From: Vulcanimicrobiota bacterium
GTDB taxonomy: Bacteria; Vulcanimicrobiota; Vulcanimicrobiia; Vulcanimicrobiales; Vulcanimicrobiaceae
Direction: 5' to 3'
Length of the DNA: 6,217 nucleotides
Assembly (NCBI GenBank): GCA_030043675.1
Contig: JASHXG010000134.1
Coordinates: forward strand, 1-6,217
The notes beneath the pieces are model-generated. The model did not search any database. It was not told the DNA's origin and saw only the letters and a list, made by a program, of their open reading frames with translations. Shown in pieces: positions 1-6,215 of this stretch (positions within the stretch are counted from its first letter, which is position 1; the number at the start of each line of letters is the position of its first letter). Made by a program: the position numbers and the translations under genes.

Positions 1-1053
1 GCCGGGGCGCGCATGGTCGAGTACGCCGGTTTCGAGATGCCGGTGCAGTACGCAGGCATTCTAAAAGAGCACGACGCGGTGCGCAAGCGCGCGGGGCTCT
101 TCGATCTCTCGCACATGGGGCAGTTCGTGCTCACCGGCGAGCTCGTTGCTCCATGGAGCGACGAGCTCGCGATCAATGCGGTCGCGACGATGAAGCCGAT
201 GCAAGCCCGTTACAACATTTTCTGCAACGATGCCGGCGGCGCCCACGACGATACCATCTTCTATCGTCTCGACTCGCGCTGGCTGCTGGTCGTCAACGCC
301 GCCAACGCCGAAAAGATGTGGGCGCATCTCAACGCCCGTCTGCCGGCCAGCGGCGTGGTGCTGGAGAATCGTCATGGGCGCAACGCGCTGATTGCGATCC
401 AGGGGCCGCGCTCGGTCGAGTACCTGCAGCCGCACGTCGACGTCGACTTGGCGGCAATGCGCTACTACTTTTCGGCCGAGGGGCACGTGCAGGGCGTGCC
501 GGCGGTGATCGCGCGCACCGGCTACACCGGCGAGGATGGGTTCGAGCTCTTCGTCGACGGCAGCCAGGCGTCGAGCGTTTGGAACGCGCTGCTCGATGAC
601 CCCGCAGCCGAAGGACTCGAACCCTGCGGACTCGGCGCACGCGACGTGCTGCGCCTCGAAGCCGGCATGCCGCTCTACGGGCACGAGCTCACCGAGACGA
701 TCACGCCGGTCCAGGCCGGTCAAACGTGGGCGCTCAAGCTGAGCAAGCCCAACTTCATCGGCAAGGCCGCGCTTGAAGCCCAGCTCGCGCGCGACGACTA
801 CCCGCGCATCGTCGGAATCGTCATGGGCGGTCGAGCCCCGGCGCGCGAAGGCTATCGCGTTACCTTCGAGGGGCGCGACGCCGGTGAGGTCCGCAGCGGC
901 TCGCTCGCACCGTCGGTCGAAAACAAGAACGTCGCGACGGCGCTGGTCGCCAAGGCGGCTGCAACCCCGGGAACGCGACTCGGGGTCGAGGTTCGCGGTA
1001 CGGTGCATGAAGCGACCGTCGTCCCGCTGCCGTTCTATAAACGCTCGCAGTAA
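1..1053 (+). CDS. gcvT: Glycine cleavage system T-protein (aminomethyltransferase), 5' end cut by window edge
   Basis: GcvT transfers the methylene group from aminomethyl-lipoyl GcvH to tetrahydrofolate, giving 5,10-methylene-THF and ammonia in the cytoplasm. The frame is open from base 1: codons 1-12 read A-G-A-R and run into MVEYAGFEMPVQY, matching the internal GARMV.F.GW.MP..Y block of the family. The ATG at 13 is therefore internal, and the true start lies some 15-20 codons upstream, outside the window. Family landmarks follow in order: LFDLSHMGQ, then AGGAHDDTIFY with the Asp-Asp pair (247-252) that carries the catalytic aspartate, IQGP, RTGYTGEDGFEL, the folate-pocket block PCGLGARDVLRLEAGMPLYG (from about 622), and the C-terminal barrel domain ending PFYKRSQ. 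About 350 residues are visible, against 360-365 usual. The next gene starts 24 bp downstream with a good ribosome binding site, so the two are probably co-transcribed. Identity is near certain. Confidence 0.96.
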   Translation, partial: AGARMVEYAGFEMPVQYAGILKEHDAVRKRAGLFDLSHMGQFVLTGELVAPWSDELAINAVATMKPMQARYNIFCNDAGGAHDDTIFYRLDSRWLLVVNAANAEKMWAHLNARLPASGVVLENRHGRNALIAIQGPRSVEYLQPHVDVDLAAMRYYFSAEGHVQGVPAVIARTGYTGEDGFELFVDGSQASSVWNALLDDPAAEGLEPCGLGARDVLRLEAGMPLYGHELTETITPVQAGQTWALKLSKPNFIGKAALEAQLARDDYPRIVGIVMGGRAPAREGYRVTFEGRDAGEVRSGSLAPSVENKNVATALVAKAAATPGTRLGVEVRGTVHEATVVPLPFYKRSQ

Positions 1054-1056
1054 ATC

Positions 1057-1064
1057 GGAAGGAG
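1057..1064 (+). promoter_or_regulatory. Ribosome binding site of gcvH
   Basis: GGAAGGAG, a near-perfect Shine-Dalgarno sequence, lies 4-11 bases after the gcvT stop codon. It is 13 bases ahead of the GTG at 1078 and 19 ahead of an alternative in-frame GTG at 1084. The spacing is long for either, but it favours 1078. This is a standalone ribosome entry site for gcvH rather than simple re-initiation, which fits a need for abundant H-protein. Confidence 0.7.
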
Positions 1065-1077
1065 ATACCCGCAAACC

Positions 1078-1458
1078 GTGGCTGTGCCGGAGGATCTGCT
1101 CTATAGCAAAGAACACGAATGGGTGAGGCTCGACGGCGATTCGGCCACGATCGGCATCACCGATTACGCGCAGAATGCGCTCGGCGATATCGTTTACGTC
1201 GAGTTGCCGAGGGTCGGCGCGAAGATCGAGCAGTTCGGCAACGTGGGCGTGATCGAGTCGGTCAAGGCGGTCTCCGATCTCTTCACGCCGATGTCGGGCG
1301 AGGTGGTTGCAATCAACGATGGACTCGAGAACGACCCCGCGGCCGTGAACCGGGAGCCGTACGGTGCAGGCTGGCTGCTCAAGCTTCACCTTAGCAAGCC
1401 TGACGAGCGCAACAATTTGCTCGCCCCTGCCGAATACGACAAGATTGCCGCCGAGTAG
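1078..1458 (+). CDS. gcvH: Glycine cleavage system H-protein (lipoyl carrier)
   Basis: GcvH is the small lipoylated shuttle protein of glycine cleavage. It takes the aminomethyl group from the P-protein, presents it to the T-protein, and is re-oxidised by the L-protein. The product is 126 residues, the usual family length. It starts with PEDLLYSKEHEWV, the typical N-terminus, then GITDYAQNALGDIVYVELP. The lipoylation motif ESVKAVSD places the modified lysine at residue 63 (codon 1264-1266), followed by the hammerhead strand SGEVVAIN. The C-terminal part NREPYGAGWLLKL is also canonical. The start is the GTG at 1078, chosen for the family N-terminus and the upstream AAGGAG. The gene lies between gcvT and gcvPA, with only 5 bp to the latter, and no separate promoter is visible. 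Lipoylation would need LipA/LipB or LplA from elsewhere in the genome. Confidence 0.97.
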   Translation: MAVPEDLLYSKEHEWVRLDGDSATIGITDYAQNALGDIVYVELPRVGAKIEQFGNVGVIESVKAVSDLFTPMSGEVVAINDGLENDPAAVNREPYGAGWLLKLHLSKPDERNNLLAPAEYDKIAAE

Positions 1459-1463
1459 ACGCC

Positions 1464-2825
1464 GTGTACGCGCCGCATACTAAACGCGACGTCGAACAGA
1501 TGCTCGCGGCGATCGGGGCCGCTAGCCTCGACGAGCTCTTGCGCGTCCCCGATGACGTCGCGCTCAAAGAGAAGCTCGAAATCGTCCCGCAGCTGCCCGA
1601 GTATCTCATCGGGCGTCGCTTCGAGCACTTCGGCGCCCACAACGCGGGCGTCGGGTACCGCTCCTTTCTCGGTGCCGGCGCCTACCGGCACTACGCGCCT
1701 CCGGCGATTGCGTCGCTGGCGATGCGCGGCGAGTTCTTGACGGCCTACACGCCATACCAAGCCGAAGTTTCGCAAGGCTATCTCCAGGCGATCTACGAGT
1801 GGCAGACCTACATCTGTCTGCTGACCGGCATGGACATCGCGAACGCCTCGGTGTACGACGGTGCGACCGCGCTTGCCGAGGCCGCGATCATGGCGCTCCA
1901 CGCCACCGGACGGCAGAAGATGCTCGTCTCGCAAGCGGCGCATCCCAACTATCGGGCGGTATTGCGAACCTACTGCGATGGACTCGACGTCGCGCTGGAC
2001 GAGCTCCCGTTTACGGCCGAGGGAACGACGGATCTCCAGGCGGTTGAAAATGCCGTCGCCGGCGGTGAGTACGCCGCCGTCGCCCTGCAGTCTCCCAACT
2101 TCTTTGGCAACGTCGATACGCTCAACGCGCAAGCGCTCGGAGCGGTGCGCGAGGCCGGTACCGTGCCGATCGCCGTGGTCGCCGAAGCGTTATCGCTGGC
2201 CGCGCTGGCGACGCCGGCCTCGTGGGGCGCGCAGATCGTGGCGGGCGAGGCGCAGAGCTTCGGCGTTCCGGTGGCTTATGGCGGACCGTACGCGGGATTC
2301 ATCGCCGCGACCCAAGAGCATCTGCGACGCATTCCGGGGCGTTTGGTCGGAAAAACGGTCGACTCCGGCGGTCGTAGCGCCTACGTTCTGACGCTGCAAG
2401 CGCGCGAGCAACACATTCGCCGCGAGCGCGCGACCTCGAACATCTGCACCAATCAAGCACATTGCGCGCTCATCGCTACGATCTATCTCGCGCTGCTCGG
2501 CGAGAGCGGGCTGCGTACCGCCGCCGCGCTCAACCTGGCGCGCTCGCGCGAGCTGGCGACGGCGGTCGCCAACGTGTCCGGCGTGACCTTGAAGCATTCC
2601 GCCCCGTTCTTCAACGAGTTCGTCGCCGACGTTCACCAGCCGGCCGCGGCGGTGCTCGCTAAACTGCGCGAGCGCGGCATTCTGGGCGGCGTAGATCTCG
2701 GACGGTTCTATCCGGATTTGAGCTCGTGCATCCTGATGACGGCCACCGAGCTGACCACGACGGCCGACATCAACGCCTTGGCCGCTGCACTCAAGGAGAG
2801 TCTCCATGTCCCAGCCGGCGTCTGA
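1464..2825 (+). CDS. gcvPA: Glycine dehydrogenase (decarboxylating) subunit 1, P-protein alpha-type half
   Basis: This is the N-terminal half of the split P-protein. With GcvPB it forms the PLP-dependent decarboxylase that acts on glycine. The product is 453 residues, close to the roughly 450 usual for GcvPA. Conserved blocks include the N-terminal Y.P.T..D...ML stretch, SFLGAGAYRHY (residues 67-77), TAYTPYQAEVSQG (93-105), TGMDIANASVYDGATALAEA, and the late REQHIRRERATSNICTNQ block (314-331). This half lacks the PLP-lysine, as expected, because that residue lies in GcvPB. The GTG start at 1464 is fixed by the family N-terminus. It has no recognisable Shine-Dalgarno sequence and sits 5 bp after the gcvH stop, so translation is probably coupled to gcvH. 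The 3' end overlaps gcvPB by 20 bp. No frameshift or missing block is seen. Confidence 0.96.
   Translation: MYAPHTKRDVEQMLAAIGAASLDELLRVPDDVALKEKLEIVPQLPEYLIGRRFEHFGAHNAGVGYRSFLGAGAYRHYAPPAIASLAMRGEFLTAYTPYQAEVSQGYLQAIYEWQTYICLLTGMDIANASVYDGATALAEAAIMALHATGRQKMLVSQAAHPNYRAVLRTYCDGLDVALDELPFTAEGTTDLQAVENAVAGGEYAAVALQSPNFFGNVDTLNAQALGAVREAGTVPIAVVAEALSLAALATPASWGAQIVAGEAQSFGVPVAYGGPYAGFIAATQEHLRRIPGRLVGKTVDSGGRSAYVLTLQAREQHIRRERATSNICTNQAHCALIATIYLALLGESGLRTAAALNLARSRELATAVANVSGVTLKHSAPFFNEFVADVHQPAAAVLAKLRERGILGGVDLGRFYPDLSSCILMTATELTTTADINALAAALKESLHVPAGV
2793..2798 (+). promoter_or_regulatory. Ribosome binding site of gcvPB, inside gcvPA
   Basis: AAGGAG lies within the last codons of gcvPA, 7 bases ahead of the ATG at 2806. 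It decides the gcvPB start: a second in-frame ATG at 2827, just after the gcvPA stop, would be 28 bases away and has no comparable site. The site means ribosomes can enter gcvPB independently while gcvPA is still being translated. Confidence 0.75.
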
Positions 2826-4269
2826 AATGAGCGATGGCGTGCCGCTGATTTTCGAGTTGGGGCAGAAGGGACGAGCCAACCGCTACTTCGAGGATGCCAA
2901 GCCGCTCGAGACCTACCTGCCGCCCTCGGTTCTGCGCGAGGAGCTGCCGCTGCCCGAGAACAGCGAGCTCGACGTGGTGCGTCACTACACGCGGCTTTCG
3001 CAGCGGACCTTCGGCATCGACGTGGGCTTCTATCCGCTGGGATCGTGCACGATGAAGTACAATCCGCGCGTGAACGATGCGATTGCGGCGCGCCGCGAGT
3101 TCGCCGAGCTCCACCCCTATACGCCTGACGAGCTTGCGCAAGGCGCGCTGCAGGTAATGTACGAGCTGGAGCGCTCGCTGAGCTCGCTCTTTGGAATGGC
3201 GGCGTTTTCGCTCAATCCGTCGGCCGGCGCGCACGCGGAGCTTGCGGCGCTGCTGATCGCCAAGAAGTATTTCAAAGATCGCGGCGAGACGCACCGCGAT
3301 AAGGTCATCGTTCCCGATACCGCCCACGGCACCAACCCGGCATCCGCGGCGATGTGCGGTTTCCACGTCATCTCGCTGCCGAGCGATTCGCGCGGCCGCG
3401 TCAGCGTCGAGGAAATTCGCAAGGTGCTCGGTCCCGATACCGCGGTCTGCATGATGACCAATCCCAACACCCTCGGCTTGTTCGAAGAGCAGATCGCGCA
3501 GATCGCGGCCGAAGTCCACGCCGCCGGCGGGCTGATGTACTACGACGGCGCCAACGCCAATGCGATCATGGGCTACACGCGTCCCGGCGACATGGGCTTC
3601 GACCTGATGCACCTCAACACGCACAAGACCTTTACGATCCCGCACGGCGGCGGTGGGGCCGGGCACGGCCCGCTCGGGGTCGCGGCGTACCTGGTCGACT
3701 ATCTGCCGACGCCGGTCGTGGTCGCCCGCGACGGCGAGTTCGCGCTCGAGTTCGACCGCCCAAAGTCGATCGGCCCGATGCGTTCGTTCTGGTCGAACTT
3801 CGCGCACGCGGTGCGCGCGCTGGCTTACCTCTACGCCAACGGCGAGGCGGGTTTGAAACGCGTCTCGCAGCTGGCCGTGCTCAACGCCAACTATCTGCGC
3901 GTGAAGGTCGCGGAGTTTCTGGAGACGCCGTATCCGGAGACCTGCCGGCACGAGTTCGTCGCTTCGGCGCAACGCTTGAAGAAGGAGCACGGCGTGCGCG
4001 CCCTCGATCTCGCCAAAGCGCTGCTCGACCGCGGCTACATGGCGCCGACGATCTACTTTCCGCTGATCGTGCCCGAGTCTCTGATGATCGAGCCCACGGA
4101 GACCGAGTCGAAGGAGACGCTCGACGATTTCGCCGCCGCGCTGCATGGGATCGTCGAGACGGCAAAGACGAACCCCCAAGAACTCTTTGACGCACCGACT
4201 GCCACCGTCGTCGGCCGCGTCGACGAGACGCGCGCCGCCCGCCAGCCCGATCTTCGCTGGCGGGCCTAA
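2806..4269 (+). CDS. gcvPB: Glycine dehydrogenase (decarboxylating) subunit 2, PLP-binding P-protein half
   Basis: This is the catalytic, PLP-carrying half of the split P-protein. It forms the glycine-PLP aldimine, releases CO2 and hands the aminomethyl group to lipoyl-GcvH. The product is 487 residues, against about 485-490 usual. Visible blocks are PLIFEL near the start, YPLGSCTMKYNPR (residues 76-88), DTAHGTNPAS (171-180), and YYDGANANAI (245-254), whose Asp247 is the likely partner of the PLP pyridine nitrogen. HLNTHKTF follows, with the Schiff-base Lys274 (codon 3625-3627), and then a glycine-rich loop at 280-292. That loop reads GGGGAGHGPLGV, where the family I know usually has GGGGPG.GP.GV. 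The C-terminus DETRAARQPDLRW is canonical. The start at 2806 is supported by AAGGAG at 7 bases. The gene overlaps gcvPA by 20 bp, which fits co-translation of the two subunits. It is the last gene of the operon, and a hairpin terminator follows 30 bp later. Confidence 0.97.
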   Translation: MSQPASEMSDGVPLIFELGQKGRANRYFEDAKPLETYLPPSVLREELPLPENSELDVVRHYTRLSQRTFGIDVGFYPLGSCTMKYNPRVNDAIAARREFAELHPYTPDELAQGALQVMYELERSLSSLFGMAAFSLNPSAGAHAELAALLIAKKYFKDRGETHRDKVIVPDTAHGTNPASAAMCGFHVISLPSDSRGRVSVEEIRKVLGPDTAVCMMTNPNTLGLFEEQIAQIAAEVHAAGGLMYYDGANANAIMGYTRPGDMGFDLMHLNTHKTFTIPHGGGGAGHGPLGVAAYLVDYLPTPVVVARDGEFALEFDRPKSIGPMRSFWSNFAHAVRALAYLYANGEAGLKRVSQLAVLNANYLRVKVAEFLETPYPETCRHEFVASAQRLKKEHGVRALDLAKALLDRGYMAPTIYFPLIVPESLMIEPTETESKETLDDFAAALHGIVETAKTNPQELFDAPTATVVGRVDETRAARQPDLRWRA

Positions 4270-4298
4270 GCCTCGCAGGAGTAGGCGAACGTAGGAAG

Positions 4299-4325
4299 AA
4301 GATGACTTGAGTCATCTTTTTGTTT
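4299..4325 (+). terminator. Intrinsic terminator candidate after gcvPB
   Basis: A perfect 8-bp stem, AAGATGAC (4299-4306) pairing with GTCATCTT (4311-4318), has a TTGA loop and runs into T-rich sequence TTTGTTT (4319-4325). The stem is only moderately GC-rich, so termination may be partial. It lies 30 bases after the gcvPB stop, where the glycine cleavage transcript would be expected to end. The tail touches the ribosome binding site of the next gene, so readthrough or an attenuator-like role is possible. Confidence 0.65.
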
Positions 4326-4333
4326 GAGGGAGG
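4326..4333 (+). promoter_or_regulatory. Ribosome binding site that decides the cysteine dioxygenase start
   Basis: GAGGGAGG lies 5 bases ahead of the GTG at 4339. It sets the start of the dioxygenase gene. The longer in-frame reading from the TTG at 4324 would place the start codon in the terminator tail and ahead of this site, so I reject it. Confidence 0.7.
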
Positions 4334-4338
4334 CATTC

Positions 4339-4896
4339 GTGTTTCACGAGCTTGTTGACGACCTGCGATGTACTCCGCCCTTGGACCGCAGCCTGGATGA
4401 GATGGCTCGCCTGCTCCGATCGGCTTGTTCCGGCGGGGCGCCCCTCAATGGACGTCTCGTCTCGCGGCCCAAGAGTTACACCCGTACCTGTCTCTACCGG
4501 GACGATCGCTTCGAGGTGCTCTTGCTCAACTGGTCGCCGGGCGCCGCTTCGGCCCTCCACGATCACGGCGGCCAGCATTGTTGGCTCACGGTTCTCGAGG
4601 GCCGGCTCGAGATCGATGATTACGAGCGTCTCGACCGGGGAGACCTCCCCGGCCACGCGCGCATCGGTGCCCGCGGATCGCGCACGTTGGAACGCGGGGG
4701 CCTCGATTTGCGCTCCGGACGCTTCGACCTCCACAAGGTCAGCGCGAGACGCGATGCACCCGCCGTCTCGCTGCACGTCTATTCCCAGCCGCTCGAAAAG
4801 TTTCTGATTTACGACCAAGCCACGCGGCGTTGCGAAACTGCGTTTGGAACGTACGACGAGGTCGTCTTCGCAGCCGGCGAGCTCGCGCGCCGATGA
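4339..4896 (+). CDS. cdo: Type I cysteine dioxygenase (cupin thiol dioxygenase)
   Basis: Cysteine dioxygenase uses non-haem Fe(II) and O2 to convert L-cysteine to cysteine sulfinate in the cytoplasm. The product is 185 residues from the GTG start, within the usual bacterial range. The first cupin motif SALHDHGGQHCW (residues 71-82) supplies iron ligands His74 and His76. The third ligand is His132 in LHKV, followed by AVSLHVYS with Ser144, His146 and Tyr148. These match Ser153, His155 and Tyr157 of mammalian CDO. YTR at 47-49 places Arg49 at the position of rat Arg60, the residue that binds the cysteine carboxylate. This favours cysteine over 3-mercaptopropionate as substrate. Cys81 lines up without gaps with rat Cys93, the partner in the Cys-Tyr cofactor. 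The motif comparison is from memory. The stop overlaps the next start as ATGA, so the pair is probably co-translated. No promoter of its own is visible. Confidence 0.9.
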   Translation: MFHELVDDLRCTPPLDRSLDEMARLLRSACSGGAPLNGRLVSRPKSYTRTCLYRDDRFEVLLLNWSPGAASALHDHGGQHCWLTVLEGRLEIDDYERLDRGDLPGHARIGARGSRTLERGGLDLRSGRFDLHKVSARRDAPAVSLHVYSQPLEKFLIYDQATRRCETAFGTYDEVVFAAGELARR

Positions 4897-6212
4897 TCGA
4901 GTGCGACGTCGCTATCGTCGGGGGCGGATTTAGCGGTTGCGCGCTAGCCGTACAGTTGGCGCGCCGAGCCGATTCGGATCTCTCGCTCGCGCTCTTCGAA
5001 CCCGCCGAGCTCGGCCGCGGCGCGGCCTATGGCACTCAGCATGCCGAACACGTCCTGAATACCCGCGCGCGATCGATGAGCCTCGATCCCGACGATCCGA
5101 ATCATTTCGTGCGCTGGCTCGGCCCGCGTGGCGGCCCAATGGATTTCGTCTCGCGCCGGCTCTACGGCGACTACGTGGCCGAGGCAGCGGCGCGCGCGTT
5201 TGAACGACCGAGGTTCTCTCGCATCGCCGATCGCGTGGATGCGGTGCGGCGCGGCCGGAACGGAAGGTTCCTCATAGAAACGAGCCTGGGCCCGCGCTAT
5301 GACGCGCGTGCGGTTGTCTTCGCCACCGGAAACCAAAGACCGAACGTCGACTTCTTGCCGCGCGAGGTGCGCCAACATCTGGGCTTCGTCGCCGATCCGT
5401 GGCGATTCGACTACCGGAAGATGGGCGGCCACGTGCTGCTCGTCGGTTCGGGGCTCACGGCGCTCGACGTTCTGGTGGCTCTGGACGCGTGCGCGCATCG
5501 CGGCGCCGTCTACATCGTTTCGCGCCGGGGCCGCTTCCCCGAAGTGCACGCCGAGATCGCGCCTTTTGACGTCGTGCCGGCCCTGGAAGGTGCCGACGCG
5601 CGCTCGATCGTGCGCAGTTTCCGCCGCCACGTGCGGGCCGCAGCGGCGCGCGGATTCGACTGGCGCGCCGTGCTCGATGCGATCCGTCCGGAGAGCGAAG
5701 CGATCTGGCGGCGTCTCCCCGCAAACGAGCAGCAGCGCTTCGAGCGTCACGTGCGCGTTCATTGGGAACGCCATCGCCACCGGGCCCCGCAGCAGGTCGA
5801 TGCGGTACGCGAACGTTACCGGCGCTCGGGGCGCCTGACCGCCTACGCCGGCCGCTTGAGCGCGATGGAAGGCGGCTGCGCCACGCTCGCGCTCGCCGGC
5901 GGCGCAACGGTCGAGCTGCGTCCCGACTGGATCGTGAACTGCACCGGTCCCGGCCGCAGCGCTCTGCCGTTCGAGCCCGGCGGGCCCGGCATTCGCGCGA
6001 ACGTGAACCTCGCGGCCATCGACGCGAACGGCCGGCCGGTCCCGGGGCTCTGGATCGCCGGACCGCCGGCGCGCGGTTCGCGCTTCGAAGTGACGGCCGT
6101 GCCGGAGCTGCGGGTCATGGCCGCGCAGGTCGCCGGCGATATCCTGGCATCGCTCGACTCGGAGGCCTGGCCAGGCGAGCAGGCCCACGTAGGCTTAGCC
6201 TCGCACGGCTAG
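4893..6212 (+). CDS. FAD/NAD(P)-binding oxidoreductase, YdhS-like (COG4529), function unknown
   Basis: This is a predicted cytoplasmic flavoprotein of 439 residues. The N-terminal Rossmann motif VAIVGGGFSG (residues 6-15) should bind FAD. GRGAAYGTQHAEHVLNTRA and the following DDPNHFVRWL are signatures of the YdhS type. ATGNQRP (144-150) is the usual ATG hinge, and HVLLVGSGLTALD (180-192) is a second Rossmann motif that probably binds NAD(P)H. A helical middle region carries HWERHRHRAP (290-299), then NCTGPG (349-354). The C-terminal block GLWIAGPPARGSRFEVTAVPELR ends at 407, and its initial G is residue 385. The order fits two-dinucleotide flavin oxidoreductases, but the substrate is unknown. 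The start is the ATG at 4893 because it gives the fold's N-terminus directly and overlaps the dioxygenase stop as ATGA. The longer reading from 4830 adds an arginine-rich tail with no family support. The coupling suggests a role in sulfur amino acid oxidation, which is inference. Confidence 0.85.
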   Translation: MIECDVAIVGGGFSGCALAVQLARRADSDLSLALFEPAELGRGAAYGTQHAEHVLNTRARSMSLDPDDPNHFVRWLGPRGGPMDFVSRRLYGDYVAEAAARAFERPRFSRIADRVDAVRRGRNGRFLIETSLGPRYDARAVVFATGNQRPNVDFLPREVRQHLGFVADPWRFDYRKMGGHVLLVGSGLTALDVLVALDACAHRGAVYIVSRRGRFPEVHAEIAPFDVVPALEGADARSIVRSFRRHVRAAAARGFDWRAVLDAIRPESEAIWRRLPANEQQRFERHVRVHWERHRHRAPQQVDAVRERYRRSGRLTAYAGRLSAMEGGCATLALAGGATVELRPDWIVNCTGPGRSALPFEPGGPGIRANVNLAAIDANGRPVPGLWIAGPPARGSRFEVTAVPELRVMAAQVAGDILASLDSEAWPGEQAHVGLASHG

Positions 6213-6215
6213 CCT
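6191..6215 (+). terminator. Hairpin across the last stop codon, possible terminator stem
   Basis: AGGCT (6191-6195) pairs with AGCCT (6211-6215), and AGCC (6197-6200) pairs with GGCT (6207-6210). This gives a 9-bp stem with one bulged T (6196) and a six-base loop. It covers the stop codon of the flavoprotein gene (6210-6212). The window ends two bases later, so no T-tract can be seen. It may be a terminator for the dioxygenase-flavoprotein unit or a chance fold in GC-rich DNA. Confidence 0.35.

Noticed and set aside
13..15. ATG at base 13 as the gcvT start
   Set aside because: The codons before it read A-G-A-R, continuing the conserved GARMV block, and the protein would lack the family's N-terminal segment. 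The true start is outside the window.
61..1389. Long open frame of 442 codons on the minus strand opposite gcvT and gcvH
   Set aside because: It lies antisense to unmistakable genes. Its translation is rich in Arg, Asp, His and Val with no family motif, and long antisense frames are common in GC-rich DNA with strong third-position bias.
2791..4179. Long open frame of 462 codons on the minus strand opposite gcvPB
   Set aside because: This is the mirror of the gcvPB coding frame, with low-complexity Arg/Val/Glu-rich composition and no recognisable domain. It is a compositional shadow.
4281..4295. Direct repeat GTAGG spaced ten bases apart before the terminator, as a possible operator
   Set aside because: Five-base repeats are too short to support a binding site without other copies.
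4270..4334. GCCTC (4270-4274) as an anti-Shine-Dalgarno pairing with GAGGC (4330-4334)
   Set aside because: Only five base pairs span 65 bases with mismatches on both sides, which is expected by chance at this composition.
4270..4338. Sigma-70 type promoter for the dioxygenase gene in the intergenic stretch
   Set aside because: I could not find a convincing -10 box with a matching -35, and the hairpin and ribosome binding site occupy most of the space.
4830..4892. N-terminal extension of the flavoprotein from 4830
   Set aside because: It adds 21 arginine-rich residues inside the dioxygenase gene with no homology. The ATG at 4893 gives the Rossmann motif at the usual distance and an ATGA overlap.
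6165..6176. Twelve-base perfect palindrome GCCTGGCCAGGC near the end of the flavoprotein gene
   Set aside because: It is within coding sequence with no loop, and short GC palindromes are expected here by composition. No repeated copy is seen in the window.
4944..6188. Long open frame of 414 codons on the minus strand opposite the flavoprotein gene
   Set aside because: The same compositional effect applies, and the + strand frame carries clear Rossmann and YdhS-type motifs.
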